Origin: a virus | Virus record (IMG/VR): IMGVR_UViG_3300036828_000227 | Span: 1-36,311 of that record | DNA: 36,311 bases | Direction: 5' to 3' (one strand) | In this document: piece by piece, positions 30,013 to 36,311 of the stretch | Numbering within the stretch: the stretch's first letter is position 1 | How the letters are laid out: each line of letters starts with the position of its first letter | Translations under genes and position numbers: made by a program | Notes under the pieces: generated by a model | Seen by the model: the letters and a program-made list of their open reading frames with translations, nothing else | Database searches by the model: none | Told to the model about the DNA's origin: nothing

Positions 30013-31998
30013 TTACTGGTTCCCGCTTGGTTCCGAGGTCACGGGAACCTCGGGAACCTGTTTGGGAACCTGGTTGTCTGCATTGGCGGTTGCAGAGCTG
30101 GTATTGGCGGCTTGTGCAGCCGCTGTTTCCCGCCGGAATCGGAGGGCTGCCAAGAGCACCGCGACACGACCTGGTTTCAGACTCGCGGCCCGTAATGCGG
30201 CGATCGCATCTCGCTTGGAGATGTCGACGGCCAGACCCAGTCGGTCGAGCTGCGCGGCCTTGTCGGCGGTGCCGGCGGGCCAGCCGAAGGAGACCGGCGT
30301 GGCGTAGCGCAGTGTCGGCACCATCACTCGGTCGAGGCGCAGTCGAGGCTCGACCCAGTTGAGGCGACTCGAGCCGGTGCAGTCGAGCTCGACCCCGACG
30401 TCGGTACGGCGCATCGACCACACGACGTCGACGTCGTCGCGCTTGGCCGAGCTGCCCCGCTGGCCCTGCGCCCGGTCCTTGCCGGCGTGGTCGGTCCGCA
30501 GGTAGCCGATGCCGAGGGCCTTGAGCCGGTTACCCGTGTGACGGAAGAACGCCCGCACCGTGTCGGCGGCGTTCTCCTCGCCGGTCACGGCTCGGGTGAA
30601 GGTGTCGATGACGACGGCCTGCGCTCCGCAGCCGATGACCAGCTTCTCGACGGCCGCCCCGCCGGCCTCGGTGTCCAGCCCGTTGAGGGCCGGGTACAGG
30701 GCGTAGTGCAGACGGCCGAGACGGAGCGGGTCGATGTCCATTTCCGCCAGCCGCTCCTCGAGGTCGTCGGCCGTCATCTCGTAGTCGAAGTAGGCCACGT
30801 CGATGGGCGGGACGCGATCGCCGGTCCACGGATGCTCGCCGACGGCCAGTTTTGCGGCGCACCACAGGGCGAGCTCGGACTTGCCCGACTTGGCGTCGGC
30901 CCACAGCGCGACGCCCCGGCCCCACGGCCAGAAGCCTTCGATCAACCACGAACGCGGCGCCTCGTCGCGGTTGACGAACGCCGACCAGTCCAGCCAGAAG
31001 TCGTCCTGATAGACGTCTGTCATCGGCTCGCCGGCCGAGAAGCCTGTCAGCATCGGCACGCCGGCCACGTCGTCGTGCAGCTTGTCGATGTCGGCTTGTG
31101 GTTTGGCCTCGACCTTGCCGATGGCGTGGCGCAGCATGGCCTCGAACTCGGTCGTGCGCGAATCGCTGAACAGCACGGCCCGTCGGGCCTCGTCGGGCCC
31201 GAACGCCTTGATCCAGACGTCGCTGAGGGCGGCCAGCGTTTTGCGCCCCGGCGCAATACCGGCCCGGACGCACTCCATGGCCCAGATCAGGCAGTGCTGC
31301 ATGGTGTCGTGCCTCGAGTAGCCCATCCCCCGGCGCTCGGCGAAGTGGACCGCGATGGTCCCGATGTAGCTCTGGGCGTCGGCCTGCTCGTGCTCGTCGA
31401 GGAACGTCACCAGGCCTTCGTGGTCGACTGCTCGGCTGCGCACGTCGTCGCTGGCGGCCCGGCTGAACTCGGCGATCCACGGCCACGGCAGCTCGGGCAG
31501 GTCCTCGACGTCGGGCAGTTCGACCGTCGTGAAGAACTCGGTCTGATCGAACCAGGCGTAGGGCCGCCCGTCGGGGTGGACCGACGGCCAGACGACGGCG
31601 TAGCGGTGGTTGCGCTGGATCACGTCGACGCCGCTGATGCCGAGTGTCCAGCTCATCCACGCCGGCACCCGGTAGAAGCGGATGCCCGAGCCGTCGTCCC
31701 GGCTGCTGTGGCTGATCCAGGTGTTGGGCAGCGGGCCCAGCCGGGCGAGCAGGCTTTGGAGCGTTCCGCCGCCGCCCCGGTAGACGTCGATGTCGAGGCC
31801 GATGACGTCGACGGGCATCCGCAGCGCGATGTTGCCGGACCAGGGCATGACCTCGTAGACCTCGGCCTCGGTGAGATCGACGCCCCCGTAGCCGGTCCGG
31901 CCCTCGGGCGGCGGCGATTTGGCTCGAGCCGGCAGCTCGAGCGGATGCCAACCAGCCTCGAAGTAGGCGATGGCTATTCGACGGTGTTCACCGTCCAT
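30013..31998 (-). CDS. Primase-polymerase with RepA-like AAA helicase domain
   Basis: 661 aa. N-terminal bifunctional primase-polymerase-like domain (about 1-175) with acidic pair GLDIDVY (D69, D71) and SSRDDGSGIRFYR. A central helical region precedes a RecA-like/RepA (AAA_25) ATPase: Walker A WADAKSGKSELAL (about 366-378), Walker B AVVIDTF (461-467), then RTDHAGKDRAQGQRG. A C-terminal helix-turn-helix (SKRDAIAALRAASLKPGRVA) and a Pro/Gln tail encoded by repeated GGGAACC/GGTTCC words follow. Initiates phage DNA replication. Operator site 11 encodes the residues MTDVYQ. Confidence 0.85.
   Translation of the reverse strand: MDGEHRRIAIAYFEAGWHPLELPARAKSPPPEGRTGYGGVDLTEAEVYEVMPWSGNIALRMPVDVIGLDIDVYRGGGGTLQSLLARLGPLPNTWISHSSRDDGSGIRFYRVPAWMSWTLGISGVDVIQRNHRYAVVWPSVHPDGRPYAWFDQTEFFTTVELPDVEDLPELPWPWIAEFSRAASDDVRSRAVDHEGLVTFLDEHEQADAQSYIGTIAVHFAERRGMGYSRHDTMQHCLIWAMECVRAGIAPGRKTLAALSDVWIKAFGPDEARRAVLFSDSRTTEFEAMLRHAIGKVEAKPQADIDKLHDDVAGVPMLTGFSAGEPMTDVYQDDFWLDWSAFVNRDEAPRSWLIEGFWPWGRGVALWADAKSGKSELALWCAAKLAVGEHPWTGDRVPPIDVAYFDYEMTADDLEERLAEMDIDPLRLGRLHYALYPALNGLDTEAGGAAVEKLVIGCGAQAVVIDTFTRAVTGEENAADTVRAFFRHTGNRLKALGIGYLRTDHAGKDRAQGQRGSSAKRDDVDVVWSMRRTDVGVELDCTGSSRLNWVEPRLRLDRVMVPTLRYATPVSFGWPAGTADKAAQLDRLGLAVDISKRDAIAALRAASLKPGRVAVLLAALRFRRETAAAQAANTSSATANADNQVPKQVPEVPVTSEPSGNQ
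31007..31022. promoter_or_regulatory. Operator site 11 (TGATAGACGTCTGTCA), inside the primase gene
   Basis: One mismatch to consensus, intragenic. It must encode MTDVYQ on the - strand, showing the palindrome is kept even where it constrains protein sequence. Confidence 0.8.
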
Positions 31999-32019
31999 GC
32001 CTCAGCGTTCGGTCTGTGC

Positions 32020-32469
32020 TCAGGAGGCGAACAGGTCGGCGGGAACGCTGGCAGCGGCCGGCGCACGGTACTGCGCCGTGTAGAGCTTCGGTGCGTTCTG
32101 CCCGGCTTTCGCTTCGCCCATGCCGGTGTAGGCCACGGCCAACGTGCCGCCGGTCTCGAGCGCCGTGGCGCCGGCTGCACGCACCGCGGTCCCGATGGCG
32201 CTGAGCATCGACTCGCCCGAACCGCTGACGGCGGTGAACTTGCCGCCCTTGGCAAAGAGCACGGCGGTTTCGCCGTCGTTCTCTTGCAGCGTGATGGCCC
32301 ACAGCATCATCGGTTCACCGCTGTCGAACGTGCGCGCTTTGCCGCTGATGTCGGTCTGCTGGCGCTGGTTGATGGCGGTGATCGTGCCGGCGTGCTTGTC
32401 GCCGGGATTGTCGAACTTGGCGCTCGGGCTCGATTCGAGGTCGGCCAACGGGATCGAGTTCGTGGTCAT
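32020..32469 (-). CDS. Putative ssDNA-binding / recombination accessory protein
   Basis: 149 aa from ATG 32469, overlapping the nuclease gene stop (ATGA). AGTITAINQRQQTDISGKAR, MMLWAITLQENDGETAVLFA and ALETGGTLAVAYTGMGEAKA suggest a small beta-barrel. I recall similar uncharacterised proteins next to RecB-like nucleases in actinophages. A role in coating ssDNA with the primase and nuclease neighbours is inferred from position only. Confidence 0.62.
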   Translation of the reverse strand: MTTNSIPLADLESSPSAKFDNPGDKHAGTITAINQRQQTDISGKARTFDSGEPMMLWAITLQENDGETAVLFAKGGKFTAVSGSGESMLSAIGTAVRAAGATALETGGTLAVAYTGMGEAKAGQNAPKLYTAQYRAPAAASVPADLFAS

Positions 32470-33767
32470 GGTGATGGCTCCTTGTCTGTGACGGTGGCGT
32501 TGGGGAACAGGCGAAGCAGGTGCTCGAGGTCCTGTTCCCCGTTGGCGTCCGGCCGATCGGGCGGGAACTGCAACCGATGGGCCGTTTCGACGTCGTCGAG
32601 CAGCTTCTCGATGACGGCGATCTGTTCGGGCGTGTGCTCGTTCGAGGCGCGCAGCGTCGGGACGTCGGCGGGCCAGCGGGCGCCGAGGTCGGCTCGGGCT
32701 GCGGGATGTTGGCCGATCTCGTTGATGCGGCCCTGGAGCCAGTCGCGCTGGCGGGCCAGGATCGAGGTGACCGACGGGTGCTCGGCCTTGGATTGCTCGA
32801 CCTGGCGGACCGACGCTTCGAGCAGCTCGGTCAGGTCGCCGCCGGGCGCCGTGATTCCCGAGTCGGTCCGTAGTTCCTCGAGTGGTGTCCCGACGTCGCG
32901 CCGATTGCGCCAGCCCCGTGTCCACATGGAGTGCTCGAACGCCTCCCAGCCCGCTTGCAGGTCGACGAGGTAGAGCTCGAGGCTGGCGCTGCCGCCGGCT
33001 TTGACGTCGAGCCACATGATCAGGCCCCAGTTCTGGTCGACCTCGGGCATGGGCAGCCGCTCGTCGGCGCTGCCGTCCTTCTCGGGGCCCTGGCGGTAGA
33101 GCGCGTTGGCCCGTGAATACGCCGACAGCTGCACGGCGAAGGGGTGCCACGAGTACGCCAGGTTGGAGCCGGTCTTGAGGTCGGCGACGAGGGGCAGGGT
33201 GAAGCCCGGCACGATCGCCAGCCGGTCGAAGGTCCCGGCCACGCCCCATTCGTCCAAGACGACGGTTAGCTCGACGTGGCCGGGGACGAAACGCACACCG
33301 GCAGTGGCGAGTCCGGCGGTGTACGCCTCGATGTCCCGCTCGGTCTCCTCGGTGAGGTGGGTCGGCGTTCGGCCCAGGTCGACCAGAGCGGTGATGGTGT
33401 GCAGCGCCGAACCGACCTCCTTACGGTCGTTGGCGCCGCCGACGGCGGCACAGTCTTCGACCAGCCGCTTGCAGCGAGCCTTAGCTTCCTCTGAGGCGTA
33501 CCAGGGATCGCCGTGCTCGGCCAGAAGGGCCTCCCACTGGGCCCGCAGACCTCGGCGCATGATAAGACCGCAGGCGGCCATTGTGGCCTTCCAGGGTCCC
33601 AACCCGCCCTCGGAGTCGAGGGCCTTGGCGACGGTTGTGACCCGGGTGTAGCCGATGGGGTCGCCTCCCGTTTGCGGCACAACGAGGAGGCGGCCCCATT
33701 GGTCGCGCCGGAGATTGTCGCCGGCGTCGCCGGTCATGGCTGCGAGCGGGATGGTCTGGGTGGTCAT
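32466..33767 (-). CDS. RecB/Cas4-like PD-(D/E)XK nuclease
   Basis: 433 aa. A nuclease core around 120-220: GSALHTI (H123), VELTVV (E166), GTFDRL (D181), VADLKTG (D196, K198) and QLSAYS (Q213), the PD-(D/E)XK order seen in RecB, Cas4 and phage exonucleases. Probably processes DNA ends for phage recombination. No cysteine cluster for an iron-sulfur site is evident. Starts with ATGA overlap to the coiled-coil gene. Confidence 0.83.
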   Translation of the reverse strand: MTTQTIPLAAMTGDAGDNLRRDQWGRLLVVPQTGGDPIGYTRVTTVAKALDSEGGLGPWKATMAACGLIMRRGLRAQWEALLAEHGDPWYASEEAKARCKRLVEDCAAVGGANDRKEVGSALHTITALVDLGRTPTHLTEETERDIEAYTAGLATAGVRFVPGHVELTVVLDEWGVAGTFDRLAIVPGFTLPLVADLKTGSNLAYSWHPFAVQLSAYSRANALYRQGPEKDGSADERLPMPEVDQNWGLIMWLDVKAGGSASLELYLVDLQAGWEAFEHSMWTRGWRNRRDVGTPLEELRTDSGITAPGGDLTELLEASVRQVEQSKAEHPSVTSILARQRDWLQGRINEIGQHPAARADLGARWPADVPTLRASNEHTPEQIAVIEKLLDDVETAHRLQFPPDRPDANGEQDLEHLLRLFPNATVTDKEPSP

Positions 33768-34147
33768 GGCGCCTCCAGAAAGTCCTCGAGGGTGCGGTAC
33801 GCGTTGATGATCTGCGGGATGGACGGGCGGCCACGGCGACGGTTCTCGGGGTCTTCGCCGAGCATGAGGGCGGTCAGCGTGTCGAAGCGTCGGTCGACCC
33901 GGGCGCCGGCGGCGTCGATGGCTGCGTTGAGGCTCGTCTTGTAGCCCTCGAGCCCGGCCGCGACCTGTTCGCCGATCGTTTCGTCGACGTGCTTGCGAAT
34001 GTGGGTCGGCATGTCGGCCATGGCGGCGTGGGCCTCGTTGATGGCCCGGTGTAGGTCCTTGATGGCGGCGTGCGCTTCGCGGATGAGCTCTCGGAGCTCG
34101 GACCCGACCTTGCCGGCGTCGTCGATCCAGTCGAGGGCTTGGGTCAC
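33764..34147 (-). CDS. 127-aa coiled-coil protein
   Basis: GTG 34147 overlaps the previous stop (GTGA). Long helical sequence with heptad pattern (ELRELIREAHAAIKDLHRAI, NEAHAAMADMPTHIRKHVDE) then a basic RRRGRPSIP hinge and a short C-terminal helix. Function unknown; may be structural or DNA-associated. Confidence 0.7.
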   Translation of the reverse strand: MTQALDWIDDAGKVGSELRELIREAHAAIKDLHRAINEAHAAMADMPTHIRKHVDETIGEQVAAGLEGYKTSLNAAIDAAGARVDRRFDTLTALMLGEDPENRRRGRPSIPQIINAYRTLEDFLEAP

Positions 34148-34554
34148 GTCGCCTCCTCGTGGTACTCGGGATGCCGCGTCGCCATGTGGCGCTCGACGTT
34201 GGTGAAGTGGCGGTTGCAGCAGGGGCAGACGCCTTTGCCGACCCGCTTCTTGAGCTTCGTCATCTGGCCCTTGGTGGCTGAGTGGCTGCGTCGCTCGGTC
34301 TCGAGCGCGGCGAGGTTGGCGCGGGAGCGGCTGTTGGCCCGGTCGAGGTCGCGTTGCAGTTGCGCTGCCTTGCCTTCGCCGGCGGGTGCGTGTTCGTGGC
34401 CGAGCGGGCAGAAGATGGATGTGACCGGTTCGCCGTCGCGGTGCTGGCGCAGTTGGAAGTCGCGCAGGTTGTTGGGAACGGCGTGGTTGATCCCGCACCA
34501 GCACGTCACGACGACGAGCTTGTCGGTGAAGCTGATGGTCAGTTCGTTGTTCAC
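34144..34554 (-). CDS. 136-aa protein with C-terminal C2H2-type zinc finger
   Basis: GTG 34554, overlapping the previous stop (GTGA), with AAAGGAAC upstream. N-terminal VVVTCWCGINHAVPNN and SIFCPLGHEHA; helical middle; C-terminal CPCCNRHFTNVERHMATRHP, a C-x2-C...H-x4-H finger. This family (WCG...CPLGH...CPCC.R.F....RH...HP) is familiar among actinobacteriophages; exact function unknown, DNA or RNA binding likely. Confidence 0.8.
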   Translation of the reverse strand: MNNELTISFTDKLVVVTCWCGINHAVPNNLRDFQLRQHRDGEPVTSIFCPLGHEHAPAGEGKAAQLQRDLDRANSRSRANLAALETERRSHSATKGQMTKLKKRVGKGVCPCCNRHFTNVERHMATRHPEYHEEAT

Positions 34555-34772
34555 GGTGTTCCTTTCAGGGCCGCTCGATACGACCCCCACTCGATGACGC
34601 CGCCGACGGGCACGGTGTTGGTGCGGATGGCGCCTCGGGCTTCGAGGCAGCTCGGGTTCGGGCACAGATGCACAGGCACGCGCCATAGTGCGCCGTCGTT
34701 GTCACGGTGATAGGTGACCCGCATCACCGTCGGCGTGTGGCAGTGCGCGCAGCGCACGTCGGCGGCGGTCAC
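34551..34772 (-). CDS. 73-aa zinc-ribbon small protein
   Basis: GTG 34772 overlaps the RusA stop (GTGA). CAHCHTPTVMRVTY and later CPNPSCLEARG supply two Cys pairs of a zinc ribbon. Function unknown. Confidence 0.7.
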   Translation of the reverse strand: MTAADVRCAHCHTPTVMRVTYHRDNDGALWRVPVHLCPNPSCLEARGAIRTNTVPVGGVIEWGSYRAALKGTP

Positions 34773-35281
34773 GGCTCGTCCATGACCGAGCTGACGGTGA
34801 TGAACACGCCCGGGGGCTCGGCGTATCGCTTGGCGGCGTGGATGGCGATGACCTGCGCATCGTCGTGCCAGAGCCCGGCGTCGGTGATGGCGTCGCCGAT
34901 GCAGCGGGCCAGTTTGTCCAGATCGGGCATCACCGCCGGCCACCCCGGCGCCGAACGTCGGACCAGTCCGGCGTTGCGCCCGGTGCCGAAGTGGCCTAGC
35001 GGACGTGGCAGATCGAATCCGAGCCGGAGGACCACAGGTCCAACGAACGGTTCCAGCTCGAGTTCTGCCACGGCTTGTTGGACCTGACTGCGCCAGGCCC
35101 AGACTGGTGCGGGGTACTTGGTGGCGAAGCCGGGGCCGTGTTTGCGAGGCACGACCTTCATCGACCCCTGCGGCCTCGGCACCCCGCGCACGTCGACGTG
35201 GACGATCCTCGACCCGCCGGCGTGCTCGCCCTCACGGCCGGGGCCGGGATCGAACATCAGCAGCTGCTCCTGCACCGTCAC
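34769..35281 (-). CDS. rusA: RusA-like Holliday junction resolvase
   Basis: 170 aa from GTG 35281, which overlaps the upstream stop (GTGA); ATG 35257 is an alternative. RGVPRPQGSMKVVPRK (conserved N-terminal segment), then PDLDKLARCIGDAITDAGLW (D120, D122, K123, D130) and HDDAQVIAIHAAK (D140, D141), the acidic active-site pattern of RusA. Resolves branched DNA during phage recombination and replication. Confidence 0.9.
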   Translation of the reverse strand: MTVQEQLLMFDPGPGREGEHAGGSRIVHVDVRGVPRPQGSMKVVPRKHGPGFATKYPAPVWAWRSQVQQAVAELELEPFVGPVVLRLGFDLPRPLGHFGTGRNAGLVRRSAPGWPAVMPDLDKLARCIGDAITDAGLWHDDAQVIAIHAAKRYAEPPGVFITVSSVMDEP

Positions 35282-35451
35282 GGCAGGCCGACCGCGTGCT
35301 CGTGCTCGTGCGCCGCCTCGAGGGCGGCTTCTCGGGTTTGGCGTTCGGCCGAGAACCAGCAGCCGTCGACGGGGCATTGGGCGTACCAGCAGTCGGCCGC
35401 GGCGTCGTAGCGAACGGTGACGCACGCCCGGCTGTGGCGGGTGAGGGTCAC
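35278..35451 (-). CDS. 57-aa small protein between HTH and RusA genes
   Basis: GTG 35451 to TGA 35278, overlapping both neighbours by GTGA. Reads TLTRHSRACVTVRYDAAADC, then WYAQCPVDGCWFSAERQTRE and a His/Glu tail. CPVDGC beside WFSAERQTREAALEAA looks like a small zinc-binding fold. The double overlap and protein-like composition support it. Confidence 0.68.
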   Translation of the reverse strand: MTLTRHSRACVTVRYDAAADCWYAQCPVDGCWFSAERQTREAALEAAHEHEHAVGLP

Positions 35452-35672
35452 GGCTCGATCGAAGCGGTGCCGCCGGCGGCCAGGAACTCGTCGAGGGCAG
35501 CCCGCTCGATGCGGACGGCCTTGCCGACTCGGAACGCTCGGAGGCGGCCGGCGTAGACCAGTCGTTTGACCGTGAGAGCGTGGACGCCGAGCTCGTTGGC
35601 GACCTCTTGGTAGGTCAGAGCATGGCCGTCCGACGCCGACTCATCGCGTCGCTTTGCCGCAGATCGAGGCAC
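35448..35672 (-). CDS. xis: Excisionase-like helix-turn-helix protein
   Basis: 74 aa from GTG 35672, chosen for GGGAGG 7 nt upstream. LTYQEVANELGVHALTVKRL, then VYAGRLRAFRVGKAVRIERA and ALDEFLAAGG: the MerR/HTH_17 excisionase pattern (helix-turn-helix, then 'G.L.afrvGk..ri....l..fl'). First gene of the leftward replication operon, about 130 bp from attP arm repeats, so it may direct excision, regulate the operon, or both. Confidence 0.8.
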   Translation of the reverse strand: MPRSAAKRRDESASDGHALTYQEVANELGVHALTVKRLVYAGRLRAFRVGKAVRIERAALDEFLAAGGTASIEP

Positions 35673-35759
35673 GAGTGCCTCCCTTCCAAAACTCCCCAGC
35701 AACCCACGTTGTCCCTGGTAGGCGGCGGCTGCTCGACCTCTGTTCCGGTTAGCGACGGG

Positions 35760-35788
35760 AAGTTATGACTGGTTACGGCCAGAATCAA
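35760..35788 (-). promoter_or_regulatory. Promoter of the leftward replication operon
   Basis: On the - strand, -35 TTGATT (35788-35783), 17-bp spacer, -10 TAACTT (35765-35760, fits TAnnnT). Start site would be near 35753, giving an about 80-nt leader before GTG 35672. Operator site 12 lies about 67 bp upstream. Confidence 0.5.
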
Positions 35789-35812
35789 CTGGTCGCCGGT
35801 GACAGGTGCTAT

Positions 35813-35833
35813 TTGGCCGCAGATTGGCCGCAG
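35813..35833. repeat. Candidate integrase arm-type sites (two direct TTGGCCGCAG copies)
   Basis: TTGGCCGCAG at 35813-35822 and 35824-35833, spaced 11 bp, on one side of attP. Further copies lie at 36031-36050 on the other side. Confidence 0.6.
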
Positions 35834-35854
35834 GCTATTTCGGAGAGCTCTCGC

Positions 35855-35870
35855 TGATAGACGACTATCA
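35855..35870. promoter_or_regulatory. Operator site 12 (TGATAGACGACTATCA)
   Basis: One mismatch to consensus. Between the attP core and the replication-operon promoter. Confidence 0.8.
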
Positions 35871-35892
35871 GGCAAAAGTCCTGCTCAGAGGG

Positions 35893-35930
35893 GGTGGGCC
35901 GTAGAGGACTCGAACCTCTGACCCCTTGCG
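35893..35930. other. attP: attP core (3' end of a host tRNA gene)
   Basis: The - strand reads as the T-arm and acceptor end of a tRNA: AGAGG-TTCGAGT-CCTCT followed by ACGGCCC, discriminator A and CC. The rest of a tRNA is missing, so this is not a gene. Tyrosine-integrase phages carry such segments in attP to restore the tRNA after integration. The acceptor end implies a host tRNA starting GGGCCGT (tRNA-Lys is one possibility). Confidence 0.82.
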
Positions 35931-35992
35931 CGTCATCGAAGCCGAGGCAGCGGGCTGACCTGGACAAATGGCCCCTGACCTGCATGGATGAT

Positions 35993-36022
35993 TCGACAGG
36001 ATACGCCCAGATACGCTAGATT
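35993..36022 (+). promoter_or_regulatory. Candidate integrase promoter
   Basis: -35 TCGACA (35993-35998; 5 of 6 to TTGACA), 18-bp spacer, -10 TAGATT (36017-36022). Start near 36029, at the edge of the 20-bp palindrome, about 50 nt before GTG 36080. The spacer holds phased GATACGC-type repeats. Confidence 0.5.
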
Positions 36023-36030
36023 ACGTCTGA

Positions 36031-36050
36031 TTGGCCGCAGCTGCGGCCAA
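36031..36050. repeat. 20-bp perfect palindrome TTGGCCGCAGCTGCGGCCAA
   Basis: One direct and one inverted copy of TTGGCCGCAG, the same word as at 35813-35833. Located between the putative int promoter and the int start: either arm-type integrase sites or an autoregulatory operator. Confidence 0.65.
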
Positions 36051-36079
36051 ATGGATGTGGTGGGAGATCGGGGGACAGA

Positions 36080-36301
36080 GTGCCGAGAGCACGCAAGCGC
36101 GAGCACGGTATGGGGGCCGTGACGAAGGACACTCGCCGGGGTAACTGGCGTGGGCGGGTGATGATCGACGGCAAGCGGTACAGCGTCACCGGTTTCACCC
36201 GCGCCGAAGCCGAACGGGAGCTCGATGATCTGATCGAACGTGGTGGAGCGCCCGCTCCGGTTGACAGCCGCAAGGGGATCACGACGGTCGGCGGTCTGCT
36301 G
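36080..36301 (+). CDS. int: Tyrosine integrase, 5' part (continues at position 1 on the circle)
   Basis: GTG 36080 with GGGGGA about 4-9 nt upstream. The first residues PRARKREHGMGAVTKDTRRG, then NWRGRVMIDGKRYSVTGFTR form a basic AP2-like arm-binding domain. From 36176 the sequence repeats bases 1-126 in the same frame. After 36301 the last 10 bases differ from the true continuation and match the reverse complement of nearby integrase sequence (positions 73-83), an assembly end artefact. Confidence 0.92.
36176..36301. repeat. Terminal direct repeat, copy 2 (circular assembly overlap)
   Basis: Identical to 1-126. It shows the window is one full circle plus an overlap; the trailing 36302-36311 is an 11-bp fold-back match to 73-83, not phage continuation. 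Confidence 0.93.
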
Positions 36302-36311
36302 GAGCGGGCGC

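Noticed and set aside
31781-31800. Extra operator-like word (TAGACGTCGAT)
   Set aside because: About five mismatches to the 16-bp consensus, not above chance in GC-rich coding DNA. A similar weak word near 21999 was rejected for the same reason.
30487-32973. 828-codon + strand open frame opposite the primase
   Set aside because: Antisense shadow: it runs over three well-supported - strand genes and has no recognisable domain.
35893-35930. tRNA gene at the attP
   Set aside because: Only the T-arm and acceptor 3' side are present; no D-arm, anticodon arm or 5' acceptor strand. It is the attP copy of a host tRNA end.
1-36311. CRISPR array, insertion sequence or transposase
   Set aside because: No regularly spaced repeats with unique spacers and no transposase-like protein found.

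Overview
The window looks like the complete genome of a temperate, tailed (siphovirus-type) phage. It was assembled as a circle of about 36,175 bp and opened inside the integrase gene. Bases 1-126 are repeated exactly at 36176-36301, and the integrase reading frame runs from 36080 through the join to 1047. Composition is GC-rich, with many GTG starts and start/stop overlaps (ATGA, GTGA, TGATG), as in actinobacterial phages. The endolysin carries a C-terminal 'GYW..SDGGV.AFG' repeat of a kind I associate with Acidimicrobiia (Microthrix/Ilumatobacter relatives), so I infer such a host. The species is not determined.

Layout. (1) attP/int region (35.7 kb through the join to 2.45 kb, + strand): tyrosine integrase, attP carrying the 3' end of a host tRNA, candidate arm-type repeats, then a five-gene cassette that includes a possible winged-helix regulator. 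(2) Late module (20.0 to 2.8 kb, - strand): HNH nuclease, small and large terminase, portal, scaffold, HK97-fold capsid, small membrane protein, neck and tail-completion proteins, tail tube, two tail-assembly chaperones probably linked by a -1 frameshift, tape measure, Dit-like and hub proteins, collagen-like fibre, acidic 38-aa protein, amidase endolysin. (3) A leftward block (23.3 to 20.6 kb): ribbon-helix-helix protein, small zinc protein, tRNA-Arg(ACG), DNA methyltransferase-like protein with a GNAT/Mom-like C-terminus, ParB-like protein. (4) A rightward early block (23.8 to 29.5 kb): small zinc protein, a Lys/Ala-tailed protein, MoxR-type AAA ATPase, HExxH + VWA protein, DUF488-like protein and four small proteins, ended by a strong terminator. 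(5) A leftward replication/recombination operon (35.7 to 29.5 kb): excisionase-like HTH, RusA resolvase, zinc proteins, RecB/Cas4-like nuclease, a putative ssDNA-binding protein and a primase-polymerase/helicase.

Two regulatory systems stand out. First, a 16-bp palindrome, consensus TGATAGACGTCTATCA, occurs 12 times around the genome, mostly at gene or operon junctions. Five copies supply the stop codon of the adjacent ORF (one of these ORFs is doubtful), and several sit beside hairpins. It resembles the 'stoperator' network of L5-like mycobacteriophages but with an unrelated, symmetric site. Second, two about 72-nt leaders, before the genes at 24190 and 25938, share sequence and a three-helix fold with compensatory base changes, and their last helix covers the ribosome binding site. 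They look like paired cis-acting RNA elements controlling the MoxR/VWA gene neighbourhood.
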